Positions 7,101 through 16,949 are shown, counted from the stretch's first letter. The stretch is DNA of 64,000 nucleotides from Leptolyngbya sp. NIES-3755 (GCA_001548435.1 AP017308.1:5403030-5467029); one strand, 5' to 3'. Made by a program: numbers and translations. Notes: generated by a model not told the origin, from the letters alone.

Positions 7101-8345
7101 TTAAGCGACTGATCGATCTGATACTGTTGCAGCACTCGGACGCTTCAGCATAAAGGTCGCAACAATAATTCCCACGATCGCTAAAATGGCTGTGGGATAA
7201 AAGAACAACGTATAGCTGCCGAATGTATCTTTAATTCGACCTGCCAAGACGGTTCCTAAGACCGCTCCAACTCCATAAGCTGTGAACACGATGCCGTAGT
7301 TCTTGGCATAGTTATTCGCATCAAACAAAGTGGCAGTAGCAGTGGGCGCGATCGCTAACCATCCTCCCAAGCATAACCAGAATAAGCAGAACGCGGCTAA
7401 ATAGGTCCCGACCTGTCCCGCTTGAGCATTGATCATCAAAATCGAGGCGATCAAAATCAGCACATAAGAGACGATCGCCGCCCGTTTTGGAGAAAAGCGA
7501 TCGGACAGCCAACCGAACAACGGACGACCCAATCCATTAAAGACTGCAAACAACGAAACCGTTGCTGCCGCAGTTCCAGCATCAATCTTGATAATTTCTT
7601 GGGCAACTGGGCTAGAAATCCCGATCGCTGCGAGTCCCACAAAAGTTCCGATCGTGTAGCAGATCCACAATCCATTAAAGGCTTGGGTTCCTAGCATTTT
7701 CGTGCCTTGAGAAGCGATCGTTTTAGCACTTGGAGTCCAACCTGCGGGAGTCCAACCTGTGGGCGGCATTTTGAGCATTAATGCGACTAGAACAATGATT
7801 GCTGCAAACACTGTTCCCAAAATCACAAAAGACTGACGAACGCCATACGTTTCAATCAGGTTTTTCGCGATCGGTGCAGTAATCAGCGGCGATAGTCCGA
7901 ATCCGATCACTGTTGTTCCGAGTGCAATTCCTTTTTTATCAGGAAACCATTTTGCGGCAACTGCCAGCGGAACTCCGTAAACAATGCCAATTCCAGCACC
8001 CGTAATGATGCCGTAGGTCAGCACTAGCGTAAACGCATTGGCATCTAATCCAGAAAGGACATAGCCCAATCCTGTAACAATGCCACCGACAGCAGTAACT
8101 AACCGAACTCCGTAACGTTCAATCAGAAAGCCCGCGATCGGCATGAGTATCGCAAAGACTACCAGCAAAATTGTAAAAGGGAGTAAACTTTCGGTGGCGT
8201 TAATCTTCAGCAGCGACTCCAATGGCTTGCGAAAAATACTCCACGAGTAAACGGTTCCGAGACACAGTAAAGCAATGATGCCGAGTGGAACAAAGAACCA
8301 GCGTCCTTTTTCCGCAGGCATACCAAAAAGGGTAACGTTATTCAT
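7101..8345 (-). CDS. MFS transporter, oxalate/formate antiporter-like (OxlT family)
   Basis: 414 aa with about 12 hydrophobic helices. The start at 8345 (MNNVTLFGMPAEKGRW) is preferred because helix 1 (FFVPLGIIALLCLGTVYSWSIF) follows at the usual distance; an in-frame ATG at 8384 would add 13 residues. Neither has a clear ribosome site. The Y-S-W-S-I-F-R-K-P element in helix 1, YGVPLAVAAKWFPDKKG and PLFGWLSDRFSPKRA fit the OxlT-like branch of the major facilitator superfamily. The substrate, probably a small carboxylate, cannot be fixed from sequence. It is divergent from the BASS transporter. Confidence 0.8.
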   Translation of the reverse strand: MNNVTLFGMPAEKGRWFFVPLGIIALLCLGTVYSWSIFRKPLESLLKINATESLLPFTILLVVFAILMPIAGFLIERYGVRLVTAVGGIVTGLGYVLSGLDANAFTLVLTYGIITGAGIGIVYGVPLAVAAKWFPDKKGIALGTTVIGFGLSPLITAPIAKNLIETYGVRQSFVILGTVFAAIIVLVALMLKMPPTGWTPAGWTPSAKTIASQGTKMLGTQAFNGLWICYTIGTFVGLAAIGISSPVAQEIIKIDAGTAAATVSLFAVFNGLGRPLFGWLSDRFSPKRAAIVSYVLILIASILMINAQAGQVGTYLAAFCLFWLCLGGWLAIAPTATATLFDANNYAKNYGIVFTAYGVGAVLGTVLAGRIKDTFGSYTLFFYPTAILAIVGIIVATFMLKRPSAATVSDRSVA

Positions 8346-8573
8346 CAGTTTTAGGAAAAGGGAAATTTCGATGCCAACACCCATGAAGCTATGGAGAGCA
8401 TCGAGTGAGATAGATCTGAACTGTATCAGGCTAGATTGACAAATGTTTAACCGAAATAATCTCAGTTTCTACTGATTTTAATAGATTTAGTTCTATTGAT
8501 ATTTTTCTTCAATGATCAAGTTAGAGTTTTTATCAAAAGTGAGACAATACAGGCTAATTCAATTTTTATCATC

Positions 8574-9443
8574 ATGCAGAGCAATTTATTTACTTCTGTT
8601 TTGCTACCGCTGGCTTTAGCGATCGTGATGTTAGGAATGGGCTTGAGTCTCGTGCCTGATGATTTTCGCCGCATTACCCGCGATCCAAAAGCAGTCGCAG
8701 TCGGAACAGTGTGTCAGGTTTTGCTATTACCGCTGATTGGAGCACTGATCACTTTGATTGTTCCGATGCACCCTGCGATCGCGGTTGGCTTGATTGTACT
8801 TGCAGTCTGTCCAGGCGGTCCGTCCTCAAATTTGATTACTTATCTTGCCAAGGGCGATGTTGCTTTATCGGTGACATTAACCGCTGTCAGTAGCATTATT
8901 ACGGTGTTCACGATTCCCATTTTTACGAATCTTGCCTTGCAACGTTTTTTAGGACAAAGTGCAGCGATCGCGCTTCCGATCGGACAAACGATGCTGCAAA
9001 TCTTTCTAATTACGTTGCTCCCGATTGCGATCGGCATGTTGATTCGTCAACGATTTCCCACAACTGCGAAACGGCTCGAAAAGCAGATGGGAAGAATTGC
9101 ACTTGGGCTACTTGCGCTCATTATTGGATTGATCCTAATTCGCGAGGGTAGTAAGCTTCCAGGATTTATTGTGCAGGTAGGACTTGGCGTACTCTTGCTA
9201 AATTTGGCAGCAACCATTGTTGGATTTTTGGCGGGGAAGGTGTTTCGATTACCATTCACTCAGCAGATTTGTATTGCGATCGAGGTTGGGATTCAAAATG
9301 GAACATTAGCGATCGCCATTACCGCTGGTCTATTAAATAATCCTGATATGGCAGTTCCAGCGGCAGTTTATAGCTTACTCATGTATGTCACTGGGTTTGG
9401 AGCAATTCTCTATGGTCGAAAATCAAATCTTGCGCTGAAATAA
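8574..9443 (+). CDS. Bile acid:sodium symporter family (BASS) transporter
   Basis: 289 aa, inner-membrane protein with about 9-10 helices. The start at 8574 (MQSNLFTSVLLPLALAIVMLGMGL) is typical of the family; the frame stays open to an ATG at 8496 but that adds an unlikely AT-rich tail. The motifs MLGMGLSL, VCPGGPSSNLITYLAKGD and VEVGIQNGTLAIAI are the sodium- and substrate-binding crossovers of BASS proteins. Relatives import organic anions such as pyruvate or pantoate, or bicarbonate-like anions; the substrate is unknown here. Confidence 0.82.
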   Translation: MQSNLFTSVLLPLALAIVMLGMGLSLVPDDFRRITRDPKAVAVGTVCQVLLLPLIGALITLIVPMHPAIAVGLIVLAVCPGGPSSNLITYLAKGDVALSVTLTAVSSIITVFTIPIFTNLALQRFLGQSAAIALPIGQTMLQIFLITLLPIAIGMLIRQRFPTTAKRLEKQMGRIALGLLALIIGLILIREGSKLPGFIVQVGLGVLLLNLAATIVGFLAGKVFRLPFTQQICIAIEVGIQNGTLAIAITAGLLNNPDMAVPAAVYSLLMYVTGFGAILYGRKSNLALK

Positions 9444-9502
9444 CTCAGAGCTTGATCCTTGAGCTACACTCTGTATTCATCCATGTTCTTGAGCCAGTTA
9501 TT

Positions 9503-11548
9503 ATGTCTTCTCTGCACTATCCACGTACTTCGACTGTTGGTCAAAAAGACATCTATCATGGGGTGGAAGTTGCAGATCCATATCGCTGGTTAGAAGATCC
9601 AGATTCCGAGGAAACTCGTGCTTGGGTTGAGGCGCAAAATCAAGTTACATTCAGCTACTTAGAGCAAATTCCGGCACGAGAATCGATTAAACAGCGGCTC
9701 ACACAAATCTGGGATTATGAGAAATACAGCATTCCGTTTCAGCGAGGAGAGCGCTATTTCTACTTCAAAAATGACGGTTTGCAAAATCAAAGCGTTCTCT
9801 ACACTTTGAATACGCTAGACGGTGAGCCGCGAGAATTATTAGACCCGAATAAACTTTCAGAAGATGGCACGATCGCGCTTTCTGGTTTGGCAATTAGCGA
9901 AGACGGAAACTGGATGGCGTATGGATTATCGACGGCTGGATCAGATTGGCAAGAATGGTCTGTGCGAAAGATTGAGACCGGAGAAGATAACAGCGATCGT
10001 ATTCAATGGGTGAAATTTTCTGGCGCTTCTTGGACAACGGATCATCAAGGGTTCTTTTACTCCCGCTATCCAGAGCCAAACGAATCAACCCAGTATGCCG
10101 ATATCAATCATTTCCACAAGCTTTATTATCACCGTTTGGGAACGGATCAATCTGAAGATCGCTTAGTCTTTGAACTTCCAGATCAGAAGGAAGCGTTACT
10201 CGGTGGCAGTGTGACCGAAGACGGAAACTATCTAGTCATCTATGTCCGCTTTGGTTCTGCACCTAAGAATTTAATTTATTACAAAGACCTTACGACTCCC
10301 GATGCTCCGGTTGTTCCATTGATTGATGTTTTAGAAGCAGAATATAGCTTAATTGACAATGAAGGTGGCTTATTCTGGTTTGAGACGAACTTAGATGCAC
10401 CACGCGGGCGAGTGATTGCGATCGACCTTAAAAACCCCGATCTCGCTAACTGGCAAGAAGTCATCCCCGAAGCTGCCGAAACCCTTCAAGGCGTGAGTCT
10501 CTTTGGAAACCAGTTCGTTGCTTCATACCTCAAAGATGCTTACAGCCAAATCAAAGTTCTCAATCTTCAAGGCGAATTGATCCGAGAAGTTGACCTGCCT
10601 GGAATCGGTTCTGTTGGCGGTTTTGGTGGAGAACGAAAAGATACCGAAACCTTCTACAGTTTCACCAGTTTTACAACGCCACCGACCATCTATCGCTACA
10701 ACTTAGAAACCGGAGAAAGCACGTTATTCCGACAACCGCAAGTGGATTTCAACCCCAACGAATACGAGGTAAAGCAAGTTTTCTATCACAGTAAAGATGG
10801 CACTCAGGTTCCGATGTTCATCACCCACAAAAAGGGCTTAGAGCTAAACGGGAACAATCTCACTCGCTTATATGGCTATGGTGGATTCAATGTTTCACTC
10901 ACTCCAAGTTTTTCTGTTGCCAATCTCGTCTGGATGGAGCGCGGCGGCGTGTTCGCGGTTCCCAACCTACGCGGCGGTGGCGAATACGGGGAAGCATGGC
11001 ATCAAGCTGGAACAAAACTAAACAAGCAAAACGTATTCGATGATTTCATTGCGGCAGCAGAATGGCTGATTGAACATAGATATACGTCTTCTCAGAAATT
11101 AGCGATCGCTGGCGGTAGTAATGGCGGGTTGCTCGTTGGAGCCTGTATGACTCAACGCCCCGACTTATTTGGGGCAGCACTTCCCGCAGTAGGCGTACTC
11201 GATATGCTGCGATTTCCGAAATTTACGATCGGGTGGGCATGGACAACCGACTATGGCTCTCCCGATGATCCAGAAGAATTCAAAGCACTATACGCTTACT
11301 CTCCGCTGCATAATTTGAAGCCCGGAACGAGCTATCCCGCCACGATGATTACCACAGCAGATCATGACGATCGAGTGGTTCCTGCTCATAGTTTCAAGTT
11401 TGCGGCAGCACTCCAAGCGGCTCATCAGGGAGAACAACCTGTGCTGATTCGGATTGAGACGAAAGCGGGACATGGAGCCGGAAAACCCACTGCAAAAATC
11501 ATCGAAGAAATTGCGGATCAATGGGCGTTTCTTGAGGCGGTGCTTTGA
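9503..11548 (+). CDS. Prolyl oligopeptidase (S9A serine peptidase)
   Basis: 681 aa, the normal family length. The start at 9503 gives MSSLHYPRTSTVGQKD, directly before the conserved DPYRWLED. The N-terminal half is the seven-bladed propeller, the C-terminal third an alpha/beta hydrolase. The catalytic Ser is S539 in GGSNGG, Asp in HDDRV (about residues 622-623), and His657 in AGHG. It cleaves short proline-containing peptides after Pro. There is no signal peptide, so it is cytoplasmic. It converges on the kinase gene with 5 nt between them. Confidence 0.93.
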   Translation: MSSLHYPRTSTVGQKDIYHGVEVADPYRWLEDPDSEETRAWVEAQNQVTFSYLEQIPARESIKQRLTQIWDYEKYSIPFQRGERYFYFKNDGLQNQSVLYTLNTLDGEPRELLDPNKLSEDGTIALSGLAISEDGNWMAYGLSTAGSDWQEWSVRKIETGEDNSDRIQWVKFSGASWTTDHQGFFYSRYPEPNESTQYADINHFHKLYYHRLGTDQSEDRLVFELPDQKEALLGGSVTEDGNYLVIYVRFGSAPKNLIYYKDLTTPDAPVVPLIDVLEAEYSLIDNEGGLFWFETNLDAPRGRVIAIDLKNPDLANWQEVIPEAAETLQGVSLFGNQFVASYLKDAYSQIKVLNLQGELIREVDLPGIGSVGGFGGERKDTETFYSFTSFTTPPTIYRYNLETGESTLFRQPQVDFNPNEYEVKQVFYHSKDGTQVPMFITHKKGLELNGNNLTRLYGYGGFNVSLTPSFSVANLVWMERGGVFAVPNLRGGGEYGEAWHQAGTKLNKQNVFDDFIAAAEWLIEHRYTSSQKLAIAGGSNGGLLVGACMTQRPDLFGAALPAVGVLDMLRFPKFTIGWAWTTDYGSPDDPEEFKALYAYSPLHNLKPGTSYPATMITTADHDDRVVPAHSFKFAAALQAAHQGEQPVLIRIETKAGHGAGKPTAKIIEEIADQWAFLEAVL

Positions 11549-11553
11549 GCGAT

Positions 11554-12981
11554 TTAAGGAGTTTCTACATTCACTGGAGGATCGCTGGCTGCATTCCCTG
11601 AATTGTTCTTCTTCTTTTTCTCTGGCTTCTGACCATTTCCACGGTCTTTTTTGTCGTCTTGTCCTGATCCAGACTGTCCCGAAGCGGGAGTTGCTTCTGG
11701 TGTCGGAGAGGGGGAAGGCGACGGACTCGGAGAAAGATCAGTATTGATGGGCGGTTCTGGATCTGGAGTCGGCTCTGGTGTAACCGTAGGAGATGGAGTG
11801 GGTTGGGTGGTTGCTCTTGGGGTTGGTTCCGAACGTTCTTGGGGTGTGACCGGAACGGGAGTTTTGAGTGGTTCGGTGTTTTGCTCTGGGCGCGTTGTGG
11901 GTGCTGGAAGCGGTGACGCTGTAGGACTGGGAGAGACGGGAGCGGTTGTTGAAGTCGAAAATTGAGTTGCCCATAGACCCGCAGACATGACCCCGACTCC
12001 GACAATTCCACTCCAGAGCCAAGGTTGCCAGTTTTTTACGGGTTGCGGCGGTAGTGTAGTTTGAACCGTCGATCGAGGCGATCCAAGAGCAACGGTCGCA
12101 ACCTGACTCAGAGGTGCGGATACAGATGGAGTCGAGTTAGCCCCTAAGATTGGACTCTCGATCGCTCCTGGCTTCGGTAGTAAAGCTAACCATTCATTCA
12201 CGCTTGCGGGTCGGTGATCGAGTTCAAGCGCCATTCCATGCAAAATTGCTTGATTCGTCTTCAGGCTTAAACCGGGACGGAATTCGCGGGGTTCTGCAAG
12301 GGGCTGTCGATCGCGCAAAATCGAAGCGATCGGAACTTTCGCCGTCACGAGAGAGTACAGAGTTGCTGCCAATCCATAGACATCGATCGCGGCTGTCCGT
12401 TTGGCTTGTGGTAAATATTGCTCGATCGGGGCATACCCTTCAGAAAACATACTTGTATGAGTCTGAGTCAGTCCAGGAGAAAATTCACGTGCAGTTCCAA
12501 AATCAATCAAAATCACTTGATCAGTTCCTTGGCGCAGAATCAAGTTTTGGGGCTTAACATCCCGATGCAGCAATCCCAAATGATGAACGGCATTTAACGC
12601 TGCTGCGATTTGATGAATATATGCGATCGCGGTTGCTTCTGGTAAGGGTGAATTTGGAAAGACGACCTGCGCCAATGTCGGACCTGGAATATAGTCCATC
12701 ACCATGTAAGGCAACCCATCTTCCACAAAAAAATCATTCACGCGAACGATTCCCGGATGAACACACATTGCGAGTCGTTTCGCTTCATCCTGAAACTGAC
12801 GCTGAAAGTTCGCGAAGTTGTGGTCTTGACGCAGCGAATCATTCATCGTTTTGATCACCATGACTTGATCCAGCCAATGATGAGTGGCACAGTAGGTGAT
12901 ACCAAATCCCCCACGTCCGAGTTCTTGATCCAGCGTGTATTTCCCGTTTTGCAACGTTTTGCCCACAAAAGTAGTCATCAC
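11554..12981 (-). CDS. Membrane-anchored Ser/Thr protein kinase
   Basis: 475 aa. Kinase domain at about residues 15-270: glycine loop GRGGFG (22-27), ATP-binding Lys44, catalytic HRDVKPQN (139-146) and DFG (160-162), then GYAPIEQY. A linker follows, one membrane helix (about 321-338) and a roughly 130-residue Pro/Ser/Thr-rich tail ending in Lys-rich and Asn-rich segments, presumably outside. No PASTA or WD40 sensor domain is seen. It belongs to the Hanks-type kinases common in cyanobacteria. Substrates are unknown. Either Met of the MM start may be used. Confidence 0.9.
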   Translation of the reverse strand: MMTTFVGKTLQNGKYTLDQELGRGGFGITYCATHHWLDQVMVIKTMNDSLRQDHNFANFQRQFQDEAKRLAMCVHPGIVRVNDFFVEDGLPYMVMDYIPGPTLAQVVFPNSPLPEATAIAYIHQIAAALNAVHHLGLLHRDVKPQNLILRQGTDQVILIDFGTAREFSPGLTQTHTSMFSEGYAPIEQYLPQAKRTAAIDVYGLAATLYSLVTAKVPIASILRDRQPLAEPREFRPGLSLKTNQAILHGMALELDHRPASVNEWLALLPKPGAIESPILGANSTPSVSAPLSQVATVALGSPRSTVQTTLPPQPVKNWQPWLWSGIVGVGVMSAGLWATQFSTSTTAPVSPSPTASPLPAPTTRPEQNTEPLKTPVPVTPQERSEPTPRATTQPTPSPTVTPEPTPDPEPPINTDLSPSPSPSPSPTPEATPASGQSGSGQDDKKDRGNGQKPEKKKKNNSGNAASDPPVNVETP

Positions 12982-13089
12982 GATTGGCGCAGTTTGGCAG
13001 AGTAAACGGTTCTAGTCTAAGCTACCACGGCTCAATCTTTGAGTATCTTTGGGTGAAGATGGATGGAGTTTGCTCGAATTACGGCTTAA

Positions 13090-13812
13090 TTAACCTAGTC
13101 GGCAGACTTTGATCAATCGGCTAACGAATCGATCGAGGCGACGATAACTTCTGCGGATCGTGTTTAGCAGAGCATGGGGCACTCGCAGTCTGAGAGGAAC
13201 CACGATCGGGCGGTAGAACCAGTAGTATGCTCGTTTGAAGTGATCCCACTTGGCACAAGGATCGAGATGCAGAAAGTCCGAAACATCGACGACTAGACCA
13301 GAACCATTCGCCATCATGACATTGCGAGCATGAACATCGTGCGGAAAGAGTCCTTGGCTACGCGCATAGTCGAGTGCTCGATCGATATCTCGAATCACCG
13401 ATGCTGGAATCCGTTTGCCAAAGTGCAGACAATCATACAGTGTGATTCCATGTAACCGTTTTAGAACTAAAACATTTTCGTGGGCGTAGAGACATTCTGA
13501 AAACGCTGGATGTGATCCCAAACGGCGATACACTTCCCGTTCTTCCTCAAACCCAGGACGGTTCGGCGCGTAAATCTTGACCACTTGGTCGGGGTAGTCC
13601 GGGTGCATGAACACCGCCGCATAGTTCCCCATTCCTAAAACTTGCCAAGGATAAGGAAGATCAGAAACCGTTACCGGATCATGAGGATCTACACTTTTGA
13701 GATTGACCAAGCGTAGTAAACCTTGATCGATTTCTTCGAGCAAAGCATCAATCTCGATCGAACGATCGCAGTCATGGTTCCAAACAAATTGACGGTTCGA
13801 GGAATGCGTCAT
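13090..13812 (-). CDS. Atypical protein-kinase-fold protein
   Basis: 240 aa. Divergent kinase landmarks are visible: glycine-loop-like LGMGNYAAVF, VVKIYAP with the likely ATP-binding Lys, HDVHARNVMM as the catalytic loop (HDxxxxN) and VVDVSDF in place of DFG. The C-terminal 50 residues are Arg-rich. The lineage is closer to small RIO/Kdo-kinase-like folds than to the Hanks kinase next door. Target and role are unknown. It is transcribed alone, about 108 nt upstream of the neighbouring kinase on the same strand. Confidence 0.7.
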   Translation of the reverse strand: MTHSSNRQFVWNHDCDRSIEIDALLEEIDQGLLRLVNLKSVDPHDPVTVSDLPYPWQVLGMGNYAAVFMHPDYPDQVVKIYAPNRPGFEEEREVYRRLGSHPAFSECLYAHENVLVLKRLHGITLYDCLHFGKRIPASVIRDIDRALDYARSQGLFPHDVHARNVMMANGSGLVVDVSDFLHLDPCAKWDHFKRAYYWFYRPIVVPLRLRVPHALLNTIRRSYRRLDRFVSRLIKVCRLG

Positions 13813-13882
13813 AAACGGGTGCGTTGAACTATTTTAGGACTACAACTTAGCATTCCAATTTTTCGGGTTTTGCGATCGACCT

Positions 13883-14596
13883 TCACGCCGCTCGATTCTG
13901 CTGCAAAAAGTGAATCACACCTGTTTGCAATAAAGCGATCGTGCCATCTGCGATATATTGCACGGCTAACGCTGCCAGCAACACTCCCAAAATCCGAGTT
14001 ACGACATTGACTCCGGTTTGTCCCAGCACTTGAGCTAAGTACTTTGACAGGATGAGTAAGAGATATGCAATCAACAATACGATCGCGGTATCCGTTAAAA
14101 CAATCACTTCTCCCAGTGCATGGCTATCCGCTTCTTGAATTAAAATCAGCATCGTCGCAAGCGTACCTGGTCCTGCGATTAAGGGAATTGCCAACGGAAA
14201 CACGCTCACATCCTGACGCAATTGTGCTTCTTTTTCCTCTTCTTCAGTTTCCCGTTCGCGTTGAGCAAATACCATATCAATCCCAATTTTGAAGAGCAGA
14301 ATTCCGGCTGTCACCTGAAATGCCTCCATGCTAATGTCGAGATATCGGAGAACAAAAGCTCCAGAAAGCGCGAAGGTCAGAAGAATCCCGGCTGAGACGA
14401 GAATGGCACGTTGAGCGATGCGAGATTGTTCTTCTGGCGATCGACCTTCCACTAATGCAATAAACAGAGGAACTAATCCGATCGGATCAACAATGACAAA
14501 GAGTGTTAGAAAGGCTTTGGCGATGAATGTGATTGGAAGATGTTGCGTTAGGGCTTGCCACTCAGTAGAAAGCGATGCCAATTGAGAATCAAACAT
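13883..14596 (-). CDS. MarC/NAAT family membrane protein
   Basis: 237 aa with six hydrophobic segments. The start at 14596 (MFDSQLASLS) is chosen because the longer frame from 14710 adds 38 charged residues with no family counterpart. Features: LFVIVDPIGLVPLFIAL in the first helix, a charged cytoplasmic loop QRERETEEEEKEAQ, and PLAIPLIAGPGTLATMLIL, the typical MarC second-half motif. MarC proteins were once linked to multiple antibiotic resistance, but that role was withdrawn; the true function is unknown. Confidence 0.85.
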   Translation of the reverse strand: MFDSQLASLSTEWQALTQHLPITFIAKAFLTLFVIVDPIGLVPLFIALVEGRSPEEQSRIAQRAILVSAGILLTFALSGAFVLRYLDISMEAFQVTAGILLFKIGIDMVFAQRERETEEEEKEAQLRQDVSVFPLAIPLIAGPGTLATMLILIQEADSHALGEVIVLTDTAIVLLIAYLLLILSKYLAQVLGQTGVNVVTRILGVLLAALAVQYIADGTIALLQTGVIHFLQQNRAA

Positions 14597-14745
14597 GAGG
14601 ATATCGATCGTAACGGTGTTTCTATTACTGTAGCTAGCTGGGTTGAGACGCAGCTTATCGATCGCGAATCTGATCTTGATCTCTTTCCATCTGGCACAAT
14701 AACAGAACATCGCTGATTCCTGTGCTCATCCTAAGGACAAACATC

Positions 14746-14973
14746 ATGACTGCGAAAGAGAAAATTATCAATGAATTAGCAGAAATGCCAGATGATCTTG
14801 CAGATGAAATACTCCGGTTTTTGCTATCTGTGAAAGCTCGTCAAACTCAATCTACTGAATTAGACCGCCCAACACAAAAGCGAAAAGCAGGTGTAATGAA
14901 AGGTACGTTTGTTCTTCCTTTAACCGATGATTTTGATGAACCTTTAGAGGATTTTAAGGAGTACATGGAATGA
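14746..14973 (+). CDS. Antitoxin of a VapBC-like pair (DUF2281-like)
   Basis: 75 aa. It opens MTAKEKIINELAEMPDDLADEILRFL, the helical pattern of DUF2281 proteins, with an acidic tail that would neutralise a PIN toxin. The start at 14746 has TAAGGAC 8 nt upstream. It is followed immediately by a PIN-domain gene, the usual antitoxin-toxin order. The stop TGA (14971-14973) overlaps an ATG at 14970 that appears to be the original toxin start. Confidence 0.75.
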   Translation: MTAKEKIINELAEMPDDLADEILRFLLSVKARQTQSTELDRPTQKRKAGVMKGTFVLPLTDDFDEPLEDFKEYME

Positions 14974-14977
14974 GTTT

Positions 14978-15352
14978 TTGCTTGATACTCACACTTTCAT
15001 TTGGTACTCAGAAGGTTTGCCCAATCTGCCGAATCCTATTCGGATTGCGATCGAAGATGCAGACCAAGCTTATGTAAGCATTGTCAGCTTATGGGAAATT
15101 GCGATAAAAGTCAGTTTGGGCAAGTTAGCACTTCAAGCTGATTATACGACACTTGAATCAGGGCTGTTGTCTGCTAGATTAACGCTACTACCGATTTCTT
15201 TTGATGACACGGTTGGAGTCATCAGCCTACCCTCTCATCATCGTGATCCATTCGATCGCATTCTTGTCGCACAAGCCATAAACCTAAATTGTCCTCTGGT
15301 GAGTCGGGATAGTATTCTTGATGCTTATCCAGTTCAGCGATCGTGGGTGTAA
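14978..15352 (+). CDS. PIN-domain toxin (VapC-like), start disturbed
   Basis: 124 aa if translation begins at TTG 14978. PIN-fold acidic residues are present: Asp in LDTHTFIW, Glu in SLWEIAIK, Asp in DPFDRILVAQA and in SRDSILDAY; these form a metal-dependent RNase site. The natural start for this family would be M-S-F-L-L-D-T-H. An ATG at 14970 with AAGGAG at 14956-14961 sits there, but the T-run has five T instead of six, which puts that ATG out of frame. So the gene may be frameshifted, start at TTG, or rely on slippage. Confidence 0.75.
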   Translation: MLDTHTFIWYSEGLPNLPNPIRIAIEDADQAYVSIVSLWEIAIKVSLGKLALQADYTTLESGLLSARLTLLPISFDDTVGVISLPSHHRDPFDRILVAQAINLNCPLVSRDSILDAYPVQRSWV

Positions 15353-15374
15353 TTTCAATTATTTAATAAATATC

Positions 15375-15593
15375 TTAAAATTCTAGCTCCGGTTTCAATT
15401 TGGTAACTAGGTTCTGAGCGACTCTAAGACAAATGTAATCTTCGTACTGTTGAATCAGGTGCTTGAGAGTACTGATCGGCGTGTTAGGGTTTGCTGCGAT
15501 CGCATCGTGGGTTTTATCGTCTTCGGCGATCTGCTGAAGTTGCTCTGAAGTTGTGTTTGGGTCTGATGCAATTTCTAGAAGTGAAGTCATCAT
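15375..15593 (-). CDS. Short leucine-rich-repeat-variant (LRV) protein
   Basis: 72 aa, about two to three repeats of the LRV type: IASDPNTTSEQLQQIAEDD, AIAANPNTPISTLKHLIQQ, then a Leu-rich tail. The N-terminus (SLLEIASDPNT) matches that of the larger neighbour (SLEVAANPDT), and a 20-bp upstream segment is shared between the two (15613-15632 and 16872-16891, 18 of 20 identical). It therefore looks like a shortened tandem copy. LRV proteins form alpha-alpha solenoids used for binding; no partner is evident. Confidence 0.65.
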   Translation of the reverse strand: MMTSLLEIASDPNTTSEQLQQIAEDDKTHDAIAANPNTPISTLKHLIQQYEDYICLRVAQNLVTKLKPELEF

Positions 15594-15669
15594 GCTCTTT
15601 TCAAAAAGATTCCGCGTTCAAATTGCCCAGATTCGGCGTGATTACTCAAAATTTTCTTCAATTGCGATT

Positions 15670-16848
15670 TCAACTCAAATTTTCGCCAGCACAGTAGGAA
15701 ACCGTCCGATCTGGATCACGAGTGAGTGCTTGAAGAACATCAACGGGAGTCTTTGAATTTGCTGCGACTTCCATCCGCACCCAACTCGCTTCATGCTGAG
15801 ATAAATGCCTCAATATTTCAGCCGATGCGTTTGAATTACTAGCCAAGGCAGCACAAATGCGGCGATGTTGTCTTTGAACAAGAACATTCAGGATTGATAT
15901 CGGAGTATTCGGATTCTTACCAACGGCGGCGCAAACATGAGGATAGCGATCGCATGATAGTTTCTCTAAGAGTTCACCAGAAAGTGATGGGTGACTTGCT
16001 GCAACTGCACGAACGTCTTCATGATGATCCTGAGCAAGCTGTTCTAAGACATCTCTTGGTAAATCTGCTCTTCGCAATACTTGAATGCGAACTCTTGTTG
16101 CAACATCATCAGCAAGTTTTCTGACACAAAGAATTGGAGTCCGTGGATTGCTGACCACACTTGCACGAACGCTGAAATTCGCATCTTCTGCAAGCTGTTC
16201 TAAACAATGAATGGGTGTGTTGGAATTTCTTGCTACATCCTGACGAACTTGGTAGCTTTTATCCTTTGCTAGTTTGATAAGAATATCAGGTAGGAGCCTT
16301 TGTTGAGAAATAGCTCGACGGACTTGCACAGCTTGATCTTGAGAAAGTGTTTCTAGACAATGAACTGGCGTATTTGAGTTTGCTGCGATCGCACAACGCA
16401 CGAGGACAGAACGATCGCGACTCAGACGTTCAAGCAGCGATCGGGAAGTATACGGACTATTCGCAAGACTGGCTCGAAGCGCTGTATCGTGATGATTCGC
16501 AGCCCAGTTTAGAAGAAAATCAGGAAGTTGTTCTAGACGAAGAACATCAGGATAGTGCTGGTATAACTGATATAAAAAATCTTCCTCTCCTAATAACAAT
16601 AAGGGCATCACAGGACTGTTCAGAACTTGTAGCGGAAATATCTGAGCTAACTTCAGCAGTGTTTCTGGCGGAGTATTAGCATTTTGTGCGATCACGATAC
16701 AGATTTGACTTTCCAGTAAGTCTCCCGTGATTTGAGACCAGTTACCCTGACAACGATTCGCAAGTAAAGCGATCGCGGTTTTTGCCATCTTCTGAAGTTG
16801 GTCTGGTGGCGTGTCAGGGTTAGCTGCGACTTCTAATGACAAATCCAT
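15670..16848 (-). CDS. LRV alpha-solenoid repeat protein
   Basis: 392 aa built almost entirely of ~24-residue repeats with the pattern VR..VA.NPNTP...L..LA.D. Clear copies are IAANSNTPVHCLETLSQD, VARNSNTPIHCLEQLAED, VVSNPRTPILCVRKLADD, VGKNPNTPISILNVLVQ and VAANSKTPVDVLQALTRD. There is no signal peptide or catalytic domain. Such solenoids usually act as scaffolds. It is followed on the same strand by the short paralogue after 76 nt. Function unknown. Confidence 0.8.
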   Translation of the reverse strand: MDLSLEVAANPDTPPDQLQKMAKTAIALLANRCQGNWSQITGDLLESQICIVIAQNANTPPETLLKLAQIFPLQVLNSPVMPLLLLGEEDFLYQLYQHYPDVLRLEQLPDFLLNWAANHHDTALRASLANSPYTSRSLLERLSRDRSVLVRCAIAANSNTPVHCLETLSQDQAVQVRRAISQQRLLPDILIKLAKDKSYQVRQDVARNSNTPIHCLEQLAEDANFSVRASVVSNPRTPILCVRKLADDVATRVRIQVLRRADLPRDVLEQLAQDHHEDVRAVAASHPSLSGELLEKLSCDRYPHVCAAVGKNPNTPISILNVLVQRQHRRICAALASNSNASAEILRHLSQHEASWVRMEVAANSKTPVDVLQALTRDPDRTVSYCAGENLS

Positions 16849-16897
16849 ATTGTGCGATCGAGTTTAATCTTCGCGTTCAGATTGCCCAAATCCCATC

Positions 16898-16924
16898 AAA
16901 AAAGGAGCCTCGATCGAGACTCCC
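16898..16924 (-). terminator. Intrinsic terminator after rplL
   Basis: A near-perfect palindrome, GGAGTCTCGATCGAGGCTCC on the minus strand (16904-16923), is followed by six T (A-run 16898-16903). It lies 26 nt after the rplL stop and ends the ribosomal-protein operon. Confidence 0.9.
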
Positions 16925-16949
16925 AACATCATCAGAATCAAGCAAATGA

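Noticed and set aside
11651-11965. Gly/Val-rich ORF on the plus strand
   Set aside because: It is the antisense shadow of the Pro/Ser/Thr-rich tail of the kinase on the minus strand.
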